A DNA stretch of 64,000 bases from Diplonema japonicum (lineage: Eukaryota; Euglenozoa; Diplonemea; Diplonemida; Diplonemidae). The notes below the pieces were generated by a model. The model saw only the letters and a program-made list of their open reading frames with translations, had not been told where the DNA came from and did no database searches. Position 1 is the first letter of the stretch; each line of letters begins with the position of its first letter. The stretch lies in assembly GCA_964019335.1 (NCBI GenBank), contig OZ025676.1, positions 248,001 to 312,000 on the forward strand. The letters run 5' to 3'. This document shows, one piece after another, positions 44,535 through 52,621 of this stretch. The translations under genes were made by a program, and so were the position numbers.

Positions 44535-46326
44535 TTAACCATCTACCAACGAGCGTCTATACAAAGACGATTTGAAAAAAAATCTTTTACGCAAAGGGCT
44601 TCAATGCAATACGACCCGGCCTTTTCTTGCAGCCGGGGTCCTGCGCGGAAAATTTGAAAAATATAAACTAAATGCTGCCCTAACTGTGCAAGAAAATGAA
44701 AAAATAAAAAAAAAATGCCAGACCAAATTTACCCTTAAAAATCACTTCAAAAAAGGGTGCCTAGAAAGAGGCCGGAAGAGGACATTTTGAGTGATGGTAT
44801 TATGCAATTTTGATACAAACAGTGATTCTGATACGAATTCGACCGATTCCGAGTCACAGCAGGGTGATTGGACGGCAAAGCCGGAGCAGTTGGAAGGCAT
44901 CCGGTTTCGTGAAGATCGAAATCCTTGTGGACCCTGTTTTGACATCAGAGGCTCAACGCCATTCCATATATTCTCCCAAATGCTCGTCCCAAACGTTATT
45001 CGGGTCATAACTTCGAACAATGTGGCAAATGCGGCTAAAAAAGGTGTTTCCCTGGATCTCGATGCTGCTTCTTTGCGTACCTTCCTAGGTGTCATTTTGT
45101 CGATGGACTTGGATATCAAGCCAGATTATTCTGACTACTGGCTCCACGCCTCTCAACCACACCCCTGGGTACGCCACCGTCATGTCAAGAGACCGCTTTT
45201 TGACTATTCTGGGAAATCTGTGTTTCCACAGCGAAACAAACAAGCGTGCTGACCTTCTACCTATCGCAAAGGCCTCCCGGAGATCACGGATGCCCCAAAG
45301 AAGCGAGGCCGCAAGCCCAAGGACGCGCATCTGTGGGGACACCCAGTTCCACCAGCACGTGAGCATCCTTTGTACCACAACGTGGCATGACATCAAGCCT
45401 GTGCGCTTTCTGTCGACGTTGGATGTTCTGGTCAAATTTGACGTGTCGGCCAAAGAGAATGAAAGCCGGAAAGGACATCCCACTCCCCACCAAGTGCATA
45501 TTTACAACACCGCAATGGGCGGAACCGACGCTGGGTGATGCTGTGACAAAACGCCATAAACGCACCCTTATGACTTCGAAGTGGCCCCTAAAAGTATTTT
45601 CGTACTTGTTAGATAAATCTCTGGCAAATGCTTGGCTTGTTTGGAAAGAAGCATTGCCCCCCAACACCCTGAGTACGAACGACAGTGGATTCACGCCTTT
45701 CAAAGAGGCAGTCATCGAAGGGCTACTAGGGAGGCAGTCTAAACAACAGATAAAGTCAACTACAGAGCAGGCTGCCGCAATGCCCCGAAACACAGAACAA
45801 GTACCCTGGGACCCCAATGCGCCGCGACAGTACCTTCTGGGACCATTTCCCCGAAAAAGTAGCGCAACGTGCGGTGCAAGCATGGCAAGTCGAAAAGACC
45901 CCTATTTCAGTGCTCAGTTCCAGTGTTCAACCTGCTTGGTACAACTTTGCGTGACTCCGTGCTTCAAAGACTACCACCTTGCCGGGGATACCCCCCAGAA
46001 ACCCCTCTCGGGGTCAAAAAAGAAGTCCCCCAGCCCTGGGGCACGTACGAACCGCGTCAAGAAGGTCTTAAACAGTTTTTTATAGAATTTTACAGTCGAT
46101 TTTTTTTTGACTTGTTTTTTGTACCCCCTCTCGAGCACTTCAGGAACGATATTTTTGACAATGTTGTGGGGGTGGGCCCTGCTGTGGGCACCCTCTCTCT
46201 AGAATTGGGACATCTGGAGGCATTTCCGGGGGCATACAGCCCCGGCGTTGCGCTAGAATAGTTTTCTTTGAAGTTTTGAAAATTTACCCCCTGGTGGGCA
46301 AAAATGGTCCGTTGGTAGATGGTTAA
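44535..46326 (+). mobile_element. Non-autonomous piggyBac element, copy 3
   Basis: Body 44539-46322 with TTAA at 44535-44538 and 46323-46326. Ends CCATCTACCAACGAGCG and CGTTGGTAGATGG are good inverted repeats. It is inserted between the two copies of the 170/171-residue gene. Confidence 0.92.
44791..46084 (+). pseudogene. piggyBac transposase remnant (copy 3)
   Basis: Same deleted transposase as copies 1 and 2. The original start codon is lost (ATG to TTG) and about 20 bases after it are deleted. N-terminal part 44791-45252 (CNFDTNSDSDTNSTDSESQQ, SLDLDAASLRTFLGVILSM) is followed by the same junction (NKRAD to KGLPEITDAPKKRGRKPKD). The C-terminal part includes SLANAWLVWKEALPPNTLS and QCSTCLVQLCVTPCFKDYH. 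Frames are broken several times. Confidence 0.87.
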
Positions 46327-46667
46327 CCACGTCTTAGAAATGACATAAAAAAAAAAAGAAAAAATACATAGACCTTTTGGTCAAATTGCGACCTGCTATT
46401 CACTTTTTTGGCGCCATTGCGCGATTTTCTTCACTTTGTTTGGCTAAATGCTGCCCTTTTTCAGCATTATTTTGAGAATTTGAGAGGCCTAAAATCCGGG
46501 AAAAAATGATTTGAGAATGAAGAATACTCGACTGGAGAGGGCCGGTCGTGAGTGATGAAGAATGCGAAGAATGTCAGAAAATGGTAGTTCGGAAACTTTA
46601 GCCTTTTTTTATAAGGGTTATTATAGGTGTTTTTTCTTCTTCTTCTTCTTCTTCTTTCTTTCTTTTT

Positions 46668-46705
<38 letters not shown>

Positions 46706-46786
46706 AACAAGAAGAACAACATATATTTTGACTATGAATTGCTATTTTTTTAACTTTTTTATTTATCTTTTTGCCCCCCCCCCTAC
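46327..46786. other. Spacer between piggyBac copy 3 and the recombinase element
   Basis: Contains AAATGCTGCCCT at about 46445, a string also found near the ends of the piggyBac copies and at 49410, a CTT microsatellite (46632-46655) and a T run (46672-46702). No gene seen. Confidence 0.5.
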
Positions 46787-47575
46787 TGTTTTTGGCTGGG
46801 GACCCTATAAATAAAGTAGACTCTATTTATTTTCCCTTGTTTTGGCTAGAAACATCAAAAAAAGTAACTTTATTTCTTTCCTCATGTTTCTAGCAGATTT
46901 GTGATCAGCGGTGGCTGAAACTAAATAAAGAAAAGAAGCGCTCGTCCAAACAACAGATGACAAGCCAACTGAAGCAGTGCTGGGGAAGACCGCTTTCTAT
47001 GAGTTAAGTAAGATTGTTGAGTTGATGCAACGTTAACTCGTTAACAGGCCATACGTTTAGGCACTCTTGTGCTATGCAAGCCGCTGCCAGCGGGGCCACA
47101 TCATCCCAACTGGCCACTCATCTAGGATGGCAAAACGAGGCAATGGCCAGGACGTACGTGGACCAAAGCCCACTTTCCCAAGGCACAATGTGCGACAAGA
47201 CCCGTCCACCAAGCCAGCCGGCAGCCACCTTCCCCCAGGCCGCCTCAAGCACACATGATATCAGAATCCATGTGATCATCAAGCAGGAGAAGTAGGTAGA
47301 CAGAGTCTGGCTAGTAGTTCGATTACTAGTTCTCCCCTTTTTTTCTTTTCTTTTCTGCCATTATTTACTTTTTAGCATGCCAAATATAAAACGTCCCCAG
47401 CTAAAAAACACTTGGTCGGGGGGCAAAAACGATAAATAAAATCACAGATTCTGCTTTTGAAGTGGACTTTACCCCTTTCATTTTCTGTCCCTTGGGGTCA
47501 TGATTTCCCCTCGCTACGCTCGGGAAAATCAAACCCCCGCGGGACAAAGTCCACTTTATTTTACCAAAATCAATA
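46787..47575 (+). mobile_element. Tyrosine-recombinase element with inverted repeats and palindromes
   Basis: TGTTTTTGGCTGGGGAC at 46787-46803 is inverted at 47393-47410 (GTCCCCAGCTAAAAAACA). Inside is GGCTAGAAACAT (46844) with its complement at 46884, and the recombinase remnant at 47026-47295. To the right is a nested palindrome: AAGTGGACTTT (47460) with AAAGTCCACTT (47546-47556), enclosing TGATTTCCCC/GGGAAAATCA around TCGCTACGCTC. The limits of the element are uncertain. Confidence 0.5.
47026..47295 (+). pseudogene. Tyrosine recombinase C-terminal catalytic fragment
   Basis: Open from 47026 to the stop at 47293. It reads LTGHTFRHSCAMQAAASGAT then SSQLATHLGWQNEAMARTYV. This fits the end of the phage-integrase/YR fold: H-x-x-R(H) box with the catalytic Arg, the H-L-G-W box and the nucleophile Tyr 12 residues later. 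The upstream catalytic half (first Arg, Lys) is absent, cut by a stop at 47023. Crypton-like and other YR transposons, or a YR retroelement, are the likely sources; too short to decide. Confidence 0.65.
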
Positions 47576-47659
47576 GTTATTCTTTTTGCTAAAAAGAGTA
47601 GTTCTTGCATTGTTGGGCTTATCCCGCTACAAAACTGTGGACAGCAACGACCCGACTCT

Positions 47660-48110
47660 TTTTTTTGACTAGATTAGAATAGATTGTAAACATAAATAAA
47701 CATATAAATGAAACTATATTGACCCCCCCCCCCCCCCCCCTCCCCATCCTTCATGTTCTTCTTTACTTTTTTTTTTACCCCCTTTTTTTGTGTTGTATCG
47801 AAGCATAAAGGTGCGGGAGGGAAGGGAGAAACAAAAAAAAAATTCATTTTACAGTAAATTTTAGCCCCCGCGTCCACCTCCCATCCTTCATGTTCTTCTT
47901 TACTTTTTTTTTTCACCCCCTTTTTTTGTGTTGAATGCAACTACATACTCCCCACATACACTACACGGGTTCTGCTCTCAAATTCTTCTTCCCCCCCCCC
48001 CCCCCTTTTCCTCATTCTTTTTTTTTTAAATAGCACCACCGTTTGCTATAACGAAGCAATGGGGCTCTATTCCGGAGAGGGAGCAGCGGCTCCGTTTCCT
48101 TTCAATAGAA
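47660..48110. repeat. Left part of a duplicated block (copy 2)
   Basis: Partner of 42245-42740. The CATCCTTCATGTTCTTC unit is itself present twice (47741 and 47881). Near 48067 is ATTCCGGAGAGGGAGC, an exact match to a conserved SSU rRNA segment. C runs lie at 47725-47743 and 47990-48004. Confidence 0.65.
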
Positions 48111-48398
48111 CTTTAATGGAACAAAAAGGAAAATACTACTTTACTTTGCTGTTCGCACGAGCATTGGTATGCCCGGCGTTCGGCAAGTAGAATTAAATCA
48201 CTATTTGAAAGATAAAATAATGGTGCCGTAGGGTACTGTCTGATGCCTGCAGTGGATCTTATATATTCACTAACTAAATAGTTTAAAAAAAAAAAAAAAA
48301 AGAACGAAAGCGCAATAGTGACGAACATCCCGACAAACCAGATTGTTAACAGTTCTACGTAATTAAAGGCCGCGTGTACCCTGTCGATATGGCTGTTG

Positions 48399-48914
48399 CT
48401 ACATCCCTGCATCGCCCGTTTTCCAAGCAACGATCAGCTCAAGCAGCTCCTGCTGTCGGCAAGTGCACTCATCAAAACACAGGAAATCCTTTGCCAACTC
48501 CCTGAGGGTTGTGAGAATGTAATCGTCCCCAGAGCGCCCAACATCTTCCCGCCAAGCCTCAACGTCCGCCTCAGAAGGTACGAAGGCCACTTCGTTTGTC
48601 TTAATGTTCCATTCAAAACAAGGAAAGGGGAAGTCATCTGAACGCAGATGCTGTATTTTGGTGTCGAAGCTGATGTGACACTCAGGGGTGCTCTTACTTC
48701 CCTTCACGACCAAGGTCAGCATGTCAGCCGAGCCTGTTGATTGAAGCTCAGTGCAGGGGCGGCGGGTGCCATCCAGAAAACCGGAACCTCTGAACCTACC
48801 CGGCGAAGGTGGTGGGAACGGGGGGGTCTTCACGGCTTCATTGCTATCGGCACCATTGTTGCGAACTTCGTTGAACGATATCGACACCTCAGGTTTCGGA
48901 ACGGAGCGTGCCAT
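48399..48914 (-). CDS. Conserved duplicated protein, 171 residues, copy 2
   Basis: Same protein as at 43021, with an N-terminus MARSVPKPEVSISFNEV and C-terminus AWKTGDAGM. The block of near identity runs from about 48352 to 48910 and ends at the start codon, so upstream regions differ and the two copies may be expressed differently. The frame is intact in both, which suggests both are functional or recently duplicated. Confidence 0.7.
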   Translation of the reverse strand: MARSVPKPEVSISFNEVRNNGADSNEAVKTPPFPPPSPGRFRGSGFLDGTRRPCTELQSTGSADMLTLVVKGSKSTPECHISFDTKIQHLRSDDFPFPCFEWNIKTNEVAFVPSEADVEAWREDVGRSGDDYILTTLRELAKDFLCFDECTCRQQELLELIVAWKTGDAGM

Positions 48915-49200
48915 AATTCTTTCTACTTTCTTCTTTTTTCGGTATCCTCCTGTTTTTATTTACTGTAAAACGAAAATCACCTCGGGGGCGTTTTTTTTTT
49001 TTCCCCTGTGGGCCTCCTGCTGAACCAGTTTCTGTTACCAAGAGAAAATCAAACCGAATCAAACAGTGCTTCTCGGGTTTTATAAGAACCAAAATCTTCA
49101 GTGACCTTAAAAGCTTTTCATTAACAACTTCTTGTAGTTTTTAGGTAATTATGCTTACTTTGCTCATTTCCGTGAAAAGGTGGGCTTAGGACACCTTTAG

Positions 49201-49407
49201 GTGAAGCGGCCAATGAGGAGGGGTGTTTTTAATCTTTTTTTTTTACACACGTGGTGCCCCTGTTGCAAAACCCCCTTATGCAAAACGTGTTTTTTACCCT
49301 TGCATGCTACCCCAGCTGGAAGAAAAACTCACAAGTTGCTTTTTTCATCCCACAGCCCCGAAAGTTTCCAGACTGACCTCAATCCTAGAGTTCAGGGCAC
49401 CAAATAG
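49201..49407 (+). pseudogene. Possible remnant of a Cys-rich transposase tail
   Basis: The plus-strand frame contains TWCPCCKTPLCKTCFLPLHA, with C-x2-C ... C-x2-C and H spacing like the C-terminal Cys-rich domain of piggyBac transposases (compare CSACLVQLCVTPCFKDYH in copy 1). GAATGCTGCCCT follows at 49410. No transposon ends found; the rest of 48915-49683 shows no gene. Confidence 0.3.
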
Positions 49408-49683
49408 GGCTGAATGCTGCCCTTTTTAGCCCAGCCATAACTCCACGGACCCCCCACGACAAGACCCCCCAAAATCGGACAAAAAGTACCCCCTCAACCC
49501 CCCTCTTACACACATAGTTAAGTGTTCTGGCACCTGGAATTGAAAATTTTAGTTGCGCATTGGGGAAGTATGTTCACTCAAAAAAAAAAGGAAACCAAGG
49601 AAGGGGTAAACGAGACAAACTATAATATAAAAAAGGGGAGCTAAGGGGACTAAAGAATGATGATGCGTGCCTCCCTCCTCACC

Positions 49684-52020
49684 TTACTGTTGGAGCTTCT
49701 CAAGCAGCTCGACCGCCTGTTTAAGGATGGACTTCTCTTCGATACGGAGCCTGAGGGCAAGGGCGAGCCTCGTGTCTTTATCAGACAAGGAATTGAAAGA
49801 CGCCTGGTCGTCCTCGAGGGAGGTGGGGTAGAGGCCGGACAGGGCGGTTACCAGGGGCTTGATTACCTCAACTGCCTTAGAGGGACTACCGTGTTGGGAT
49901 AGAAGGGAGTACAGGCCGTCAAGGGTCTTGGACTGCTCGAGGGAGGCATCCAGGACTTCGCTTGGGAGCAGCGATATCATTGTGGTCCACAGAAGGGACT
50001 TCGGGATCGGTTTTTCAGCAGTCAGTTTGTGCCTCACAGTGAAGAATACCTTATTCCCCGACTGTAGCTCCTCGATGTCGGGCATCTTCACCTCGATCTC
50101 GTGAGACTGCTCAGCGATCACATTCGCGCACTGCAGCATCATGCCATGCTTTCTGTCGTCACCGGTTTCTTCCGCACCCAGCGCCCTGCACGGGATCTTC
50201 ATCTCCACCACCTTCTCAGTGTAAGGGTTCGGTGCTGCCATCTCCCCTCTCTTCGCAAGAAGCTCGCCGTTCCCAGCGTTCGGTATGTGTGAGACATCCG
50301 TCCCACCGCCCGACGACACACACCACACACTGTTGTCCTGGTACACGAGAGGTTTCGACAACGGGTGGTGTGCAAGCTTCGCGGCACCGGGGATGATCAC
50401 ATCCACCTCCTTCGCCTGCTTCGTGAACTCCATAAACTTCGGGATGTCATGCTTCACACTAGCCGACTCTGCCAAGGCCCTGATATAGCTGAAAACCAAC
50501 CTGTAAGCGTCGCCAGGGTGGTTGGGTGACACAAGGTCGATCTCCCTGTCGATCAGGGGGAAGCGCAAGGACACCCCATCCACCACCTCGATCTGCTCGA
50601 TAGCGGGTCTGTCCTCACCGTTCACGGAGTACAGCAAAGCGCCGTCTTCCACGCGGAACTTGATGCGGTCGCCGTCCACATCCTCCCACATCACGGGCTG
50701 TGCCTCACCTTCGCTGATGTTAATCCGCACCGTCTCCTCAGGGATCGTCACCTTCACCGTCGACTTCGCCGTCAAGGCCGCCGCCCACTTCCACGCGTCG
50801 TCCGTCACGTGCACTGCGAGGCTTTTGATGTGCGTCACGTCGGCATCAGCAGCGCTTTTCAGCTGTGCCACGATGCCCATCGCCTCCGTCCCTTCCAGCT
50901 CCTTGAGCTCCTCGTCAGACCAGTACATCGGTGTCTGCAGCGGGTTGGGAACGAAGGCCTCGATGTTTTCCTTCATGTATGCTACCTGCAGAGTGCGGAT
51001 TTGCTTCTCTGTCATGTGCTGCTGCTTCCCGCTGTTGCTGATCTCCCCCATAGCACACGCAGTCTCCAGCGACAAGCACTTTGTAAGTGGCACCCCAGCC
51101 AGGGTCTCGCCTTTCAGCGTGGGTGGTTCGCGAAGCACCTTGTGGCAGGCCCCGTCCTTGCGCAGGGTGGTGGTGTGGTGCAATCTGGAAAGCGAGCTGA
51201 TTAGGATGTCGAATTCGTCTGCGCGCACGTCCTGCTGTGTGTCCCTTGACTGCAACGCGTCGCGCATGCCTGTGAAGAGTTTCTCAAGGCAGCAGTCGAC
51301 CATCTCCTCAGTGGACTCGGGGCCTTGGTGTGCCCTGGCTGCGAGCCTCAGGGTGATAGGGTAGGGGTCAGCAAGCGTAAGGTGATGTCTTGTGACGTTC
51401 CCCTCAGGGCCTTCGAAGACCGACGGGGCTGGACGTCCTGCGGCAGAGGCAACTGTGGCGGACTCCCTGAAGTAAGGGGTGAGGGTGGGGATAATAGCAG
51501 GGGGGACCTCGAAGGCAATCTCGAGGCAGTCAGCAGGGTTGTCACCTTTGCAGGACACGCAGTGTTTGGCAGCAAGGAGGTGAGTGGAGAGGAGCCCATA
51601 TGAGACGGTGAAGAGCTCCTTGGGGAGGATGTCCTTGATGGCAACAAGCTGCAGGCTTTCGTCGACCAACCTCCACTCAGAGTTGGGCTCGGCACTGTGT
51701 GCAGGGAGGGGGTCCTCGTTCAGCATAACAACGGTCTGACCAGCAACGGGAGCAATGTGCGTGTGGACAACAGAAAGCGCAAGTGGGTCTGCAGATGCCG
51801 TTGCCTTTACCTTCTCGATATTGCCTGCCACACTGGTTCCTTCATATTCCTTCACTTTTTCCTCTTCCCAACCCGCGCAGCCTTTTCTCTCAGACGTGTA
51901 CTTCCTGTTTAGCACCTCTTCGGCTGCCTTCTGCTCCGTCTCAGCTACAACACACTCACTTAATGGTATTTTCACCAGGATTTCCCCTGTCACTTTCATC
52001 AGCTCTGATTCATTCTGCAT
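49684..52020 (-). CDS. Large SET-domain-like protein (duplicated, degenerate)
   Basis: 778 residues starting MQNESELMKVTGEILVKIPL. Two related halves are visible. The first has ILVKIPLSECVVAETEQKAA ... GWEEEKVKEYEGTSVAGN. The second has LAGVPLTKCLSLETACAMGE ... MYWSDEELKELEGTEAMGIV ... WKWAAALTAKSTVK. The pattern I-P-L/T-x-C...W-x-x-E-E-L-x-x-L-x-G-T...W-A is that of SETD3/SETD6/Rubisco-LSMT type methyltransferases. The usual substrate/cofactor N-H-S core is not seen; PLIDREIDLVSPNHPGDAYR might be its degenerate trace. It may be non-catalytic. An upstream ATG adds 29 low-complexity residues. Confidence 0.5.
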   Translation of the reverse strand: MQNESELMKVTGEILVKIPLSECVVAETEQKAAEEVLNRKYTSERKGCAGWEEEKVKEYEGTSVAGNIEKVKATASADPLALSVVHTHIAPVAGQTVVMLNEDPLPAHSAEPNSEWRLVDESLQLVAIKDILPKELFTVSYGLLSTHLLAAKHCVSCKGDNPADCLEIAFEVPPAIIPTLTPYFRESATVASAAGRPAPSVFEGPEGNVTRHHLTLADPYPITLRLAARAHQGPESTEEMVDCCLEKLFTGMRDALQSRDTQQDVRADEFDILISSLSRLHHTTTLRKDGACHKVLREPPTLKGETLAGVPLTKCLSLETACAMGEISNSGKQQHMTEKQIRTLQVAYMKENIEAFVPNPLQTPMYWSDEELKELEGTEAMGIVAQLKSAADADVTHIKSLAVHVTDDAWKWAAALTAKSTVKVTIPEETVRINISEGEAQPVMWEDVDGDRIKFRVEDGALLYSVNGEDRPAIEQIEVVDGVSLRFPLIDREIDLVSPNHPGDAYRLVFSYIRALAESASVKHDIPKFMEFTKQAKEVDVIIPGAAKLAHHPLSKPLVYQDNSVWCVSSGGGTDVSHIPNAGNGELLAKRGEMAAPNPYTEKVVEMKIPCRALGAEETGDDRKHGMMLQCANVIAEQSHEIEVKMPDIEELQSGNKVFFTVRHKLTAEKPIPKSLLWTTMISLLPSEVLDASLEQSKTLDGLYSLLSQHGSPSKAVEVIKPLVTALSGLYPTSLEDDQASFNSLSDKDTRLALALRLRIEEKSILKQAVELLEKLQQ

Positions 52021-52621
52021 TTTTTTTTTCTCTCTCTTTTCCGTCTTTTTATTTGGAGTGATTTGTATTTTGTTGGGAACGTTTGCAAAAGAAATATAGC
52101 GATACATATATCAGGCCATACCCCTTTAATTCCTTTTTCAAAAGGCACGTCTGGCTCAGGAGAGGGAACAATAGGGATCAGAAGAGGGGGGAGGGACAAC
52201 GGTAGTCGACAATTTAAAAAAATAAAATAAATGGAAGCGAAAGAAAAGGCAAAGGAGTGAAAGAAAGCAGTGCCACTACTGAGAGCAGAATACCTATCTG
52301 ACGACTTTTTTTTTTTTTTTTTTTTTTTGCATTGCATCCTTGCTCAATAAATATTCTCTCCTCGGACTCTCTCTTTCTTCTTTTCTTTTTCTTGTTGTTT
52401 GTTGTCCCCTTTCCCCCTCCCCTAGCATAGCTTTCTACAGAGTTTTTTTCTTCTTTTTTTTTTCCGATTTCTTTTTCTATTCTTTCATCGATAATGTGGG
52501 TTGCATATGTAATAAAAAAAAAATTAAAACCCGCCCCTTGATTTTTTTTTTTTTCAATACTTTCTTGGAAAACAAAAGTACTTCTTTTTTTTTTTTTTTT
52601 CCCCCTTCTTTCTCCCCTCTC
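52021..52621. other. Low-complexity spacer
   Basis: T- and C-rich tracts; no gene seen. Confidence 0.6.
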
